29,151 nucleotides of DNA from JACVSF01 sp036702855. GTDB lineage: Bacteria; Cyanobacteriota; Cyanobacteriia; Phormidesmidales; Phormidesmidaceae. Made by a program: the position numbers and the translations under genes. The notes beneath the pieces were generated by a model. It did no database searches and was not told the DNA's origin. It worked only from the letters and a program-made list of their open reading frames with translations. Below are positions 7,437-14,947 of the stretch, piece after piece; the first letter of the stretch is position 1, and each line of letters starts with the position of its first letter. Where the stretch lies: the NCBI GenBank assembly GCA_036702855.1, contig DATNQF010000019.1, positions 1-29,151 on the forward strand. Reading direction: 5' to 3'.

Positions 7437-7524
7437 CAGGTTTACCAGCGTTATGCAGCCCAGAACATGAAAAAGGCGTTTTTCGAGGCGTATGAGAACC
7501 TTTTGACCAGAAGGAAAGTGGAAA

Positions 7525-7554
7525 CATAAAAGGGCACAGAATGCCTGCGCCCTT
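7525..7554 (-). terminator. Terminator downstream of hemJ
   Basis: On the minus strand 9-base arms (7546-7554 and 7530-7538), with one G-U pair and a 7-base loop, are followed by a short TTATGTTT run. It begins about 55 bases after the hemJ stop and separates hemJ from the small secreted frame. Confidence 0.7.
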
Positions 7555-7609
7555 AATGGTCTTGAGTTAAAAATGTTGAGCCTAATTAGGAATAGCCAAT
7601 GTAAACATG

Positions 7610-8203
7610 CTAGGAGTTTTGCAGCATTTGACCGTCGGGAGGGGCCACTGCCGCAAGTTCCTTTTCCTTATCCAGCCGGCGCTTGCGGGCATAGAGCTGA
7701 ATGGTGGCTGCCATCAGGACAATTAAGCCAAAGACAACCCAGGTAGTTGCACTGGTAGGAATGTTGTTCTTGAAGACCACCAACATAACGATGACCACCA
7801 GCAAAAGTGTTGGGGCTTCGTTGAGTGCCCGGAGCTGTTTACTCGACCACTTGCACTCACCCTTGGCCAACTGCTTCATAATCCGCTTGCAGTAGTGGTG
7901 ATAGCCAATTAATAGGACTACCAAAGAGAGCTTGACATGCATCCAGGTGTCGTGAAGGTAGTCTGGCATCAGTACCAGCAGCCCAATTGCCATCGCCACT
8001 GTGACCAGCATTCCAGGGGTAGTGATAATGCTGTAGAGGCGATTTTCCATCACCTCGTACTGCTTTTTGAGGATACCCCGAGCGGGTTCGGGTTCGGCCT
8101 CTGCCTCGACGTGATAGATGAATAGTCGCACCAGATAGAACAGTCCGGCAAACCAGACCACAACGCCAATAATGTGAAATGCTTTGAACCAGTAGTACGC
8201 CAT
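7610..8203 (-). CDS. hemJ: Protoporphyrinogen IX oxidase HemJ
   Basis: HemJ oxidises protoporphyrinogen IX to protoporphyrin IX, the last step shared by heme and chlorophyll synthesis; it is the usual form of this enzyme in cyanobacteria. The 197-residue protein is a multi-pass membrane protein. It starts MAYYWFKAFHIIGVVVWFAG, with the conserved histidine at position 10 that is needed in studied HemJ proteins, and continues with FYLVRLFIYHVEA. About four hydrophobic helices follow, with the conserved TWMHVKLSLVVLLIGYHHY segment in the middle. The C-terminal ~25 residues are charged and variable. The gene is divergent from menB (223 bases between start codons) and has its own terminator. There is no strong ribosome binding site before the ATG. 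Confidence 0.92.
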   Translation of the reverse strand: MAYYWFKAFHIIGVVVWFAGLFYLVRLFIYHVEAEAEPEPARGILKKQYEVMENRLYSIITTPGMLVTVAMAIGLLVLMPDYLHDTWMHVKLSLVVLLIGYHHYCKRIMKQLAKGECKWSSKQLRALNEAPTLLLVVIVMLVVFKNNIPTSATTWVVFGLIVLMAATIQLYARKRRLDKEKELAAVAPPDGQMLQNS

Positions 8204-8426
8204 AGGGTTTGAAGGTGAGGGTTACAGATGGCGTGACCATCCGTGCAACAACGCGTTTGTTTAACAGATTGTTTCGAGAAGTATTGCAGACCGTAACGCT
8301 GCCGAGACCTATTGTCCTTTAGGGATTTGCCCTTGCAAAGATAGCTGCGAAGGTTCTTAACGTTTCGATTGGTGTGCGATGCTGAGGGATTGAACTGTTG
8401 TTGAGTTGCGATCGCACCCTACTCTT

Positions 8427-9260
8427 ATGCACGTTGACTGGCAGGAAGCCAAGCAGTACGAAGACATTCTGTATCACAAGGCCGACGGCATCGCCAAGAT
8501 CACCATCAATCGGCCCCATAAGCGCAACGCCTTTCGCCCCAAAACGATTGTGGAACTATACGACGCCTTTTGGGATGCGCGGGAAGACACCTCTATTGGT
8601 GTGGTGCTGTTAACTGGAGCAGGCCCCCACACCGATGGCAAATACGCTTTTTGCTCTGGTGGGGATCAGAGCGTGCGTGGCAAGGCGGGCTATGTAGATG
8701 ACGAGGGTATTCCCCGGCTGAACGTGCTGGATTTGCAAAGGCTAATCCGCTCCATGCCTAAAGTTGTGATCGCCCTAGTGGCTGGATACGCCATTGGAGG
8801 CGGTCATGTACTACACATTATCTGTGATCTAACCATTGCAGCCGACAATGCCATTTTTGGCCAGACTGGACCTAAAGTGGGCAGCTTTGACGGCGGCTTT
8901 GGGGCAAGTTACCTTGCCCGGATTGTAGGACAGAAAAAAGCACGGGAAATTTGGTTTCTCTGCCGCCAGTACAACGCCCAGGAAGCCCTAGAGATGGGCC
9001 TAGTGAACTGTGTTGTGCCCGTGGAAGAGTTAGAGGCAGAAGGCATCCGTTGGGCTCAGGAGGTCTTGCAAAAAAGCCCGATTGCCATTCGCTGCTTAAA
9101 GGCAGCCTTTAACGCTGATTGTGATGGTCAGGCGGGACTACAAGAACTGGCGGGGAATGCCACGCTGCTCTATTACATGACGGAAGAGGGGTCCGAAGGA
9201 AAGCAAGCGTTTTTAGAAAAGCGATCCCCAGATTTCAAAAAGTATCCCTGGCTTCCCTAA
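8427..9260 (+). CDS. menB: 1,4-dihydroxy-2-naphthoyl-CoA synthase MenB
   Basis: MenB (naphthoate synthase) closes the second ring of the naphthoquinone by cyclising O-succinylbenzoyl-CoA. In cyanobacteria this leads to phylloquinone, the photosystem I electron carrier. The 277-residue crotonase-fold protein has ITINRPHKRNAF near the N-terminus, CSGGDQ (oxyanion region), GYAIGGGHVLH, and FGQTGPKVGSFDGGFG. The QTGP motif with a later Trp (REIWFLCRQ) fits the bicarbonate-dependent type I enzymes such as that of E. coli. The C-terminus KKYPWLP is typical. The frame is open upstream to a TTG at 8406, but the ATG at 8427 gives the usual MHVDWQ start. A HIP1 site lies at 8408-8415, just upstream. 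Confidence 0.97.
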   Translation: MHVDWQEAKQYEDILYHKADGIAKITINRPHKRNAFRPKTIVELYDAFWDAREDTSIGVVLLTGAGPHTDGKYAFCSGGDQSVRGKAGYVDDEGIPRLNVLDLQRLIRSMPKVVIALVAGYAIGGGHVLHIICDLTIAADNAIFGQTGPKVGSFDGGFGASYLARIVGQKKAREIWFLCRQYNAQEALEMGLVNCVVPVEELEAEGIRWAQEVLQKSPIAIRCLKAAFNADCDGQAGLQELAGNATLLYYMTEEGSEGKQAFLEKRSPDFKKYPWLP

Positions 9261-9350
9261 CCAGCCCCTTCAGAGGCCTGGTTTCTAAGCCTTTATAGAA
9301 CTTAGACACCTCTAAAGCAACATGCGGAACCAGGCTGCTAGCAAGACTCA

Positions 9351-9390
9351 CAACAGAAAGCGCCTCTGGGATCAGAGGCGCTTTCTGTTG
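9351..9390. terminator. Very strong hairpin after menB
   Basis: Perfect 18-base arms (9351-9368 and 9373-9390) enclose a 4-base loop. The hairpin sits between menB and the convergent minus-strand gene ending at 9435, so it can serve both directions. There is no T run outside the stem, but each arm has a pyrimidine-rich outer half. A weaker 8-bp inverted repeat (GCCTGGTT near 9277, AACCAGGC near 9329) lies just before it. Confidence 0.8.
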
Positions 9391-9434
9391 ATAAAGAATG
9401 TTTACTAAATCGGTTTTTAAAGCTGCATTAACCG

Positions 9435-9695
9435 TTAAGTTAATGCGCGAACTCTAACGGTTTCCGGTCGCTCAATCCGGGTATCTGGAATGTGGACTTC
9501 GATGGGTTGAGATATTTTCTCAAACACCTCCAAAGCTGGCATAGGTTTCATAAAAACTGGCACTGCTAAAGAACATGCCTGCCAACGTCCATGCACTGAT
9601 ACGCCGAGTTGTCCACAGTGACCGCCTCGTCTGCCTTCCGGGGTGTAATGGCGGCAGAGACTACAAGATGAAGTTCGAGACTTCATTGGCTTCAT
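9435..9695 (-). CDS. Small four-cysteine cyanobacterial protein
   Basis: This 86-residue protein resembles a short conserved protein found widely in cyanobacteria, function unknown. The N-terminal half carries four cysteines at 11, 14, 27 and 41 (CxxC-x12-C-x13-C) within the typical wording CSLCRHYTPEGRRGGHCGQL and GRWQACSLAVPVF. Such spacing suggests a metal (zinc) or iron-sulfur site, but that is inference. The C-terminal half is less conserved and proline-rich. The ATG at 9695 is used; a second in-frame ATG at 9686 lies inside a 6-bp hairpin. It converges on menB across the strong terminator. Confidence 0.75.
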   Translation of the reverse strand: MKPMKSRTSSCSLCRHYTPEGRRGGHCGQLGVSVHGRWQACSLAVPVFMKPMPALEVFEKISQPIEVHIPDTRIERPETVRVRALT

Positions 9696-10101
9696 ACTCT
9701 AGATCCCGAATGAGCGATAGGTTTATTGTGACCGCTGAATCTATACCCCTAAGAGTAAGAAATATCAGTCAAACGAACATCTACCTTAGGTTTCAGATTC
9801 TACGCACAAAAATCTCCCTTCATATTGTCTTCATGTTTCCTTTAGAGATAGAAACAGAACTAGAAGAAATGTCCTTAAACAGACTGAGAACTAGGTTGAA
9901 AGAGCAGGGATCAAAGTAAACACTGTTTAAAATTCTTGATTTTTAGGCTAATAACATCCTGATCCCCACTCATTAGCCAATAGAAATTAGAGCAAATTTT
10001 GGATCTCAGCGAATCGTTCGTGTCAAGAGTACAAAAGGCACAATTGGGTTTCTCTCAAAATTTCTTAACCTTTTTAGGACTGTTTGGATTGTTGATCCCC
10101 G
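9696..10101. other. Intergenic region, no supported gene
   Basis: There are 406 AT-rich bases upstream of the four-cysteine gene and downstream of the solute-binding-protein gene. A plus-strand frame covers 9575-9919 but overlaps the four-cysteine gene antisense, and its own part (about 69 codons from 9710) lacks a ribosome binding site and known features. A 7-bp inverted repeat, GGCTAAT/ATTAGCC, with a 19-base loop lies at 9946-9978, with no T run. Confidence 0.5.
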
Positions 10102-11880
10102 CTAAGACTTCTTCTCATCTTGGTCCGGCGTTGCTTCCACTCGCTTCCAGTTTTTGATATCCCAGGTACTAGCATCCCAAGGGGTCGGTTCTAAGCCGGT
10201 AAGCTTGTTGCTGACCGCATTCGCGATCGCACGGTGAACAATCGGGATCACGGCCACATCCATTGCTAGCAGTTCATCCATCTGCTTAAACAGATCAGCC
10301 CGCTTTTGAGGGTCTAATTCTTTAGCTGCAGCCTGCCAGAGCTGATCGTACTCAGGGTTGCAATAGCGCGCGTTATTCGGCTCCTGCCACTTATTTTCCT
10401 GAGAAGCAATTTTGGCGCAGGTCCACCAGCTCATGTAGGTAATCGGGTCAGGACTCTCGTTTCCGGTAGAGTACACCTGCATATCGGCATAGAAGTGATT
10501 GAGGCTATTAGTTTGCTGTGGGTCAGCCGAGAAGAAATCATCGACTCGCACCCGCTCAACTTCTACCTCCATACCCAAATCTTCTAGGCTTTTTTTGACG
10601 ATGGCTTGGGTTTCCTGACGCACTGGGTTTACTGCCGACTGGAAGAGAACTTCCATCTCCACCCCGCTTTTATCACGGATGCCGTTTTTGTTGGTGTCTA
10701 CCCAGCCTGCTGCATCCAGCAGGGCCTTAGCCCTGTCAAGATCGTATTCATAGGGAATGTTGGCCGAAGCGTACAGGGAGGGCTCTACTAAAAGTTGTGC
10801 TGTAGGCTTTCCGGCATCTCCATAGAGCTCTCGTGCGATCGCATCCCGGTTAATCGCCAGGTTAATCGCCTCCCGAACCCGAATATCGCTGAAGTAGGGG
10901 TGGGGCACCTTGGGACTAGAACGCTCACCACTCTCCGTTTTGGCGAAGGGGTTGGAGAAGTTGAGCATGATTCGCTCAACATTAGAGCCAAAGGTGGTGA
11001 TTATGCGTCCTTGGGAATCCTTCTCCAATTCTTTGAGGGCGCTGGCCTCAACCTGAATATTATTAGCAAAGTCAGCAGTACCTACCCGTAAAACATCTCG
11101 CGCTGCGGCATAGGGAGCAATGCCAGCAGTCAATTCAATACTCTTAAAGGCAGGAGTTCCACCCCAGTAGGTCGTGTTTGGACTGTAAATAATCTTGCCG
11201 GGAGAGAAAGCCAGCACAGTGTAGGGACCGGTGCCGATCGGTTGCACGTTAGCCTGAGCTGAGCGAGCTTGAACCCCGTTAAACTTCTCAAAAACGTGTT
11301 TTGGCAAGACTAGCCCAGTTTGCCCGGTAAAGGGGATAGACCAAGCTGCTGTCGGTTCTGCAAACGTGATTTTAACTGTTTGCTTGTCTACTGCCTCAAC
11401 GGCCTTTACCCCTTCGTAAAACTGGGCTGTAGCCGCAGCAACCTGGGGGTTACGAATGAACTGAAAGGTGAATACCACGTCGTCGGCAGTAAATGGTTTG
11501 CCGTCTGACCAAGTTGCTCCCGATCGCAGTTTCCAGGTTACAGACTTGCCATCTTTAGCCACGCCACCGTTTTCCACCGTAGGAATTTCGGCTGCCAAAA
11601 ACGGCACCAGTTCACCCTTCGCGTTGTAGCTGGCTAGAGGCTCATAGACGATGCGAGCAGCTTCAAAGTCTTGGTAGCCCGTTGCTAGGTGCGGGTTCAG
11701 AGTGACAGGAGACCGACTGTAGAGCAACTTCAGAATGCTGGGATCGGGTTGGGAAGACTCTGAGGTTGTAGGGGTTGAGGTGGGTTGGGCTGTTTGATTG
11801 GGCTGGGTGCATCCTGCTATACCCCCAAAGCCAAGAAGGGTGCTCACCAGCAGGACCGTGGCACAAATCCCTGATTTCAT
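10102..11880 (-). CDS. ABC transporter solute-binding lipoprotein, family 5 (DppA/OppA-like)
   Basis: This is a 592-residue extracytoplasmic solute-binding protein of the peptide/nickel (SBP family 5) group. It has a lipoprotein signal with lipobox GIAGC and Cys24 as the lipid site, followed by a Thr/Ser/Gln/Pro-rich linker to about residue 48. Family landmarks are SPVTLNPHLATGYQDFEAARIVYEPLASY near the N-terminus, WKLRSGATWSDGKPFTADDVVFTF near 115-140, and FSDIRVREAINLAINRDAIARELYGDAG in the middle. The likely substrate is a peptide or another small solute; the sequence does not say which. No permease or ATPase gene is adjacent, so partners are encoded elsewhere. The ATG at 11880 has a weak TAAGG about 13 bases upstream. 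Confidence 0.92.
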   Translation of the reverse strand: MKSGICATVLLVSTLLGFGGIAGCTQPNQTAQPTSTPTTSESSQPDPSILKLLYSRSPVTLNPHLATGYQDFEAARIVYEPLASYNAKGELVPFLAAEIPTVENGGVAKDGKSVTWKLRSGATWSDGKPFTADDVVFTFQFIRNPQVAAATAQFYEGVKAVEAVDKQTVKITFAEPTAAWSIPFTGQTGLVLPKHVFEKFNGVQARSAQANVQPIGTGPYTVLAFSPGKIIYSPNTTYWGGTPAFKSIELTAGIAPYAAARDVLRVGTADFANNIQVEASALKELEKDSQGRIITTFGSNVERIMLNFSNPFAKTESGERSSPKVPHPYFSDIRVREAINLAINRDAIARELYGDAGKPTAQLLVEPSLYASANIPYEYDLDRAKALLDAAGWVDTNKNGIRDKSGVEMEVLFQSAVNPVRQETQAIVKKSLEDLGMEVEVERVRVDDFFSADPQQTNSLNHFYADMQVYSTGNESPDPITYMSWWTCAKIASQENKWQEPNNARYCNPEYDQLWQAAAKELDPQKRADLFKQMDELLAMDVAVIPIVHRAIANAVSNKLTGLEPTPWDASTWDIKNWKRVEATPDQDEKKS

Positions 11881-12009
11881 AACAATCTAAGCCTTACTGA
11901 CAGCATGAAAAATTCCTCTGCCAAGTCCATCAAGGTTGCCTTAAAAGCAACTCCAATTCGAAAGTGAACTTTGCACAGAACACCTCAAGGTGCTCTCCCA
12001 GATTAGACA

Positions 12010-12078
12010 AAAAGCAGCCGGATTGGAGACACAACGTTCTGCCCCCAGCTTCTTCAGCGCTGGAGACAGAACATCCGG
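12010..12078 (-). terminator. Interrupted long hairpin with T run, terminator of the membrane-protein gene
   Basis: Three nested stems pair across 12018-12078: 6 bp (12018-12023 with 12073-12078), 6 bp (12036-12041 with 12067-12072) and 5 bp (12045-12049 with 12059-12063). The loop is 9 bases and the internal bulges are asymmetric. On the minus strand the structure is followed by CTGCTTTTTGTC. It lies 27 bases after the stop of the gene at 12105 and 138 bases before the solute-binding-protein start. Confidence 0.6.
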
Positions 12079-12112
12079 GTTATTCATCGTTATTCATTAC
12101 CAGGTTACTCAT
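12079..12112 (-). repeat. Short direct repeats over the stop codon of the membrane-protein gene
   Basis: On the minus strand ATGAGTAAC is followed by two copies of ATGAATAAC (plus-strand positions 12104-12112, 12089-12097 and 12079-12087). The first copy contains the TAA stop of the gene ending at 12105. They may mark replication slippage. Confidence 0.5.
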
Positions 12113-12599
12113 TGCCAGAGAGAAGAGGAATCGCTTCTGCGATCGCATCTTTCACCTCAATCTGGCCCACCCTAGCCCAATACTGGCTCAAGAAGTGGAT
12201 TTGCCGCAGCCCGACGATGAGATTGAGACCCGGAATAAAAAGCCACCAGACGATCAGAGGAGGCTTGAGTCCTGCTTCGCTGTAAAGGGCATTAACCGTG
12301 CGATACAGACGAAACTGAACGATGTAGATCCAGATAATACCGACTAGTGAGCACCAACCAAACCAACCTGGCACATCCGGATCAAGCAACCAAAGGACCT
12401 GAGGCAATGCTACTCCTACTACAAAGGGAGTCAGACACAAAGCCCCCGACCAGCCCTCACCCCGGTACCGCTTCAGTTCATCTTGAATCATCCACTTGTA
12501 GTAGCCGTAGTAGGCAAGCCCAGTAAGGCCCGAGTAGAGAATCACCCGCCAGAGAGGACGCGGGGTACCAACAACAGAGGGTTCAGCAGAAACTGTCAT
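12105..12599 (-). CDS. Multi-pass membrane protein of unknown function
   Basis: This is a predicted integral membrane protein of 164 residues. The sequence has about four hydrophobic segments, rich in Trp and Tyr: LYSGLTGLAYYGYYKWMI, LCLTPFVVGVALPQVLWLL, WCSLVGIIWIYIVQFRLY and WLFIPGLNLIVGL. The YYGYYKWMIQDELKRY motif after the first helix recalls DUF4234-type proteins, but I am not certain of the family. The frame is open to an ATG at 12632 (11 extra residues); the ATG at 12599 (MTVSAEP) is more natural. The next gene upstream lies on the same strand 164 bases away. No function can be inferred. Confidence 0.75.
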   Translation of the reverse strand: MTVSAEPSVVGTPRPLWRVILYSGLTGLAYYGYYKWMIQDELKRYRGEGWSGALCLTPFVVGVALPQVLWLLDPDVPGWFGWCSLVGIIWIYIVQFRLYRTVNALYSEAGLKPPLIVWWLFIPGLNLIVGLRQIHFLSQYWARVGQIEVKDAIAEAIPLLSGNE

Positions 12600-12762
12600 C
12601 AGGAAAGCAGGCCAACACATCCTGTGACACATCTTAAACTTTCTTCATCTATTTTGCAGGGAAGCCCTTTAGCTCTGCCAGCTTCTGCTAAGCCAGGGAA
12701 TCACAAATCTGCGACCCCTGATGAGGGCATCCCAGGCTCAGCAAAGATTTTCTAGTCAACGT

Positions 12763-13089
12763 CTAGACAGCTTCTTCAGAAGTCGAGGACTCGGCTACTG
12801 CTGCCTCGGCGTCTGTAATCGCGTCTGCTTCAGTAGCCTCAGCGGTTTCTTCTGTAGAGGGTTCTTCTACGGGTTTGGCTTTGGTGGGCTTGGGACCACG
12901 CATCAGGGCTGGAGGCACAGCGGGTTTGCGATCGCGCTCATCACGATCACGACCTTTGCCCCCCTTTTTACTCTTGCCTCTAGCAGGCCGATCGCCACCA
13001 CTGCGAGCGGGCCGTTCGTCACCATTACTAGCCGGGCGCTCTCCACGCTTAATCGGACGCCCGAATGAATTTTCTGGAGTTTCGGCCAT
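12763..13089 (-). CDS. Charged low-complexity protein, cyanobacterial
   Basis: This 108-residue protein has an unusual composition: Arg, Gly, Lys and Asp to about residue 55, then a short conserved-looking core (RKPAVPPALMRGPKPTKAKP), then an acidic Ala/Glu/Thr tail. It is probably largely disordered. Basic RG-rich N-termini are often nucleic-acid binding, which is only a suggestion here. I recall similar short proteins in other cyanobacteria but know no function. The ATG at 13089 (MAETPENSFGRP) is a sound start. An inverted repeat, ACTACCC/GGGTAGT, with a 23-base loop lies upstream at 13140-13176. Confidence 0.7.
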   Translation of the reverse strand: MAETPENSFGRPIKRGERPASNGDERPARSGGDRPARGKSKKGGKGRDRDERDRKPAVPPALMRGPKPTKAKPVEEPSTEETAEATEADAITDAEAAVAESSTSEEAV

Positions 13090-13228
13090 GACTCAATACT
13101 TCTTAACGCCTTTGCAATCCTATCGTGAAACGCGCTAAGACTACCCGTAACAGAATCAGTTCCCACTAAGGGTAGTTTCGCCAGTGTTCTGTAACCCCCT
13201 CTGGCTGTTGTGACCTGCTGGTTACGCT

Positions 13229-13858
13229 CTAACTGTTGCAACTGCGCTCTCGAACTGTTCGGATATAGCGGCCCAGTGCAGGAGCCGAAGGAGTAGCATT
13301 CACTGCTGCTGTTATAGCATCGGCTTCAAGCCCCATGCTGGCTAAGTACGTTACAACTTCAACGTTAATCTGTGCAGGAGATGTCCCTTGCTGAGTGAGC
13401 TGTGTTCTCAAAGTGTTGAGAGCAGTTTCGATGGAAGCTCGCTCCTCTTCACCCATAATTTCAAACTCAGCCGTCCCTACAACTTGTCTAGAGGAGCCAA
13501 AAGCCTTCCATTGGTAACGATGACCCGGAACCAGAGGCGTCATGCGGTATGCAAGTTGAGGAACTGGAAGATCTAGATTGCCCGACCACGCCAACTCGTT
13601 TTCGGTCAAGTCGCGCAACTCAATCCGTTGGACAGTCCCGCCCTTCCACGAAAATACGGGCCGAGTCGAAAAAATCGCGGCATCGTCTCGGGGGCTAACC
13701 AGGCAAAACTCAGGAGTGGTCTCACCAGGGAGCGCCTGCTGCGGGACCGGGACGGAAATTTGAGCCAAGGCTGACTCCGAAAATCCGGCTAGGGACGACA
13801 GGGCCATACCCAGAGCAGCCGAAAAAGCATAGAAAGCTGGAGAGCGGCGAACCACCAT
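13229..13858 (-). CDS. Exported protein of unknown function
   Basis: The 209-residue protein starts with a clear signal peptide: MVVRRSPAFYAFSAALGMAL, then a cleavage-like ALAQ near residues 30-33. The mature part has a beta-sandwich-like segment (LVSPRDDAAIFSTRPVFSW near 53-71, then PLVPGHRYQWKAFG) similar to domains in cyanobacterial exported proteins that begin with a 'tRPvFsW' motif. A helical C-terminal half (residues 135-209) follows. Its function is unknown; the location is most likely the periplasm. The next gene upstream, pstB, ends in its own terminator, so this gene should have its own promoter. Confidence 0.8.
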   Translation of the reverse strand: MVVRRSPAFYAFSAALGMALSSLAGFSESALAQISVPVPQQALPGETTPEFCLVSPRDDAAIFSTRPVFSWKGGTVQRIELRDLTENELAWSGNLDLPVPQLAYRMTPLVPGHRYQWKAFGSSRQVVGTAEFEIMGEEERASIETALNTLRTQLTQQGTSPAQINVEVVTYLASMGLEADAITAAVNATPSAPALGRYIRTVRERSCNS

Positions 13859-13964
13859 ACTGGTTTAAGCAGTTACATCAAGTAGGATATACAGAAGAAT
13901 TTTAAGCAATTCCTCGCAATCATAGACACTAACCCTCGTATCGCAATTTACAGATGAAGCGGTA

Positions 13965-14002
13965 GAAAACAAAAAAACAGGAAACTGGATCGCTTCCTGT
14001 TT
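13965..14002 (-). terminator. Terminator of the pst operon
   Basis: On the minus strand 9-base arms (AAACAGGAA/TTCCTGTTT, 13975-14002) with a 10-base loop run directly into TTTTTTTGTTTTC in total. The hairpin begins 27 bases after the pstB stop. This is a strong rho-independent terminator that closes pstSCAB. Confidence 0.92.
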
Positions 14003-14028
14003 CCTTACTGTTGCAGGTTAATTAAGGT

Positions 14029-14847
14029 CTAACCGAAGCGTCCGGTAACGTAATCACGAGTAACTTCTTGAGCGGGGTTCCCAAAGATGAGTTCAGTGTT
14101 GTTAAACTCAGCCAGATAGCCTACCTTACCACCTGATTCTGTGGGAACTGCGTTGAAGAAAGCCGTATAGTCAGCAACGCGAGTGGCTTGCTGCATATTG
14201 TGAGTGACGATGATGATGGTGTAGTTCTCAGTCAACTCCTTCATCAACTCCTCGATTTTGAGGGTTGAGATGGGGTCGAGAGCAGAACAGGGTTCGTCCA
14301 TCAATACCACATCTGGCTGTACCGCAATAGCACGCGCAATGCAGAGCCGTTGTTGTTGTCCTCCAGAGAGGGATAATCCACTTTCTCGTAGTTTATCCTT
14401 CACCTCATCCCACAAGGCAGCAGCTCTTAAAGAGCGCTCTACTAGCTCATCCATATCCCCTCGATAGCCGTTAATGCGGGCTCCGAAGGTAATGTTTTCG
14501 TAGATGGATTTGGGAAAGGGATTGGGTTTCTGAAAAACCATTCCTATGCGCCGACGCAATGCAGTTGGGTCAACGCCTTTTGCATAAAGATCTTGATCCT
14601 GAAAAGTGATGCGGCCTTTTACTTGCGCACCAGGAATCAAATCATTCATGCGGTTGAAGCAGCGTAAAACTGTGCTTTTACCACAGCCCGAAGGACCGAT
14701 AAAAGCGGTAACTTTCCTTTTAGCGATGTCTAAGTTAACATCGCGTACGGCTAGGCTTGAGCCATAGTAAACAGAAAGATTTTCTGCTCGTAGTGCTGAA
14801 GTGCTTGCCATAGGAGAAGAAAGTAAATTATTTGAGGTAACAGCCAT
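14029..14847 (-). CDS. pstB: Phosphate ABC transporter ATP-binding protein PstB
   Basis: PstB is the ATPase that drives the high-affinity phosphate importer PstSCAB. Features include the PstB-typical LSVYYGSSLAVRDVNLDI, Walker A GPSGCGKST, CFNRMNDL, the Q-loop MVFQKPNPFPKSIYENI, signature LSGGQQQR, Walker B VVLMDEP followed by CSALDPIST, and the switch His in VTHNMQQA. The C-terminus TRDYVTGRFG is characteristic. The frame is open to a TTG at 14895. ATGs at 14847 (MAVTSNNLL) and 14811 (MASTSALRAENL) are both plausible; I use 14847, giving 272 residues. It is the last gene of the operon, about 100 bases after pstA. Confidence 0.97.
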   Translation of the reverse strand: MAVTSNNLLSSPMASTSALRAENLSVYYGSSLAVRDVNLDIAKRKVTAFIGPSGCGKSTVLRCFNRMNDLIPGAQVKGRITFQDQDLYAKGVDPTALRRRIGMVFQKPNPFPKSIYENITFGARINGYRGDMDELVERSLRAAALWDEVKDKLRESGLSLSGGQQQRLCIARAIAVQPDVVLMDEPCSALDPISTLKIEELMKELTENYTIIIVTHNMQQATRVADYTAFFNAVPTESGGKVGYLAEFNNTELIFGNPAQEVTRDYVTGRFG

Positions 14848-14947
14848 CACTGATTTGCCAAGGTTAACAGAAGTGCAGTTCAAGGAAATAAACAAAGTTT
14901 GTCAAGAACAAGCCTGCTGAAACCGCTGGCTTTAGAAGATGACACAC

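Noticed and set aside
9680..9698. T-arm-like hairpin with loop TTCGAGA, as in a tRNA
   Set aside because: No acceptor, D or anticodon stem can be built around it, and it lies in the start of the four-cysteine gene.
9575..9919. Plus-strand frame of 114 codons
   Set aside because: Its first part is antisense to the four-cysteine gene, which has better coding character, and the rest has no ribosome binding site or known motif.
11964..12347. Plus-strand frame of 127 codons
   Set aside because: It is antisense to the membrane-protein gene and its terminator, with no protein features.
13140..13176. Inverted repeat ACTACCC/GGGTAGT as a riboswitch
   Set aside because: The loop of 23 bases shows no known riboswitch core, and a 7-bp pair at this distance can be chance.
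12903..13241. Minus-strand frame of 112 codons overlapping the charged protein gene
   Set aside because: The other frame has the consistent low-complexity pattern and an ATG start; this one is a shadow with no recognisable motif.
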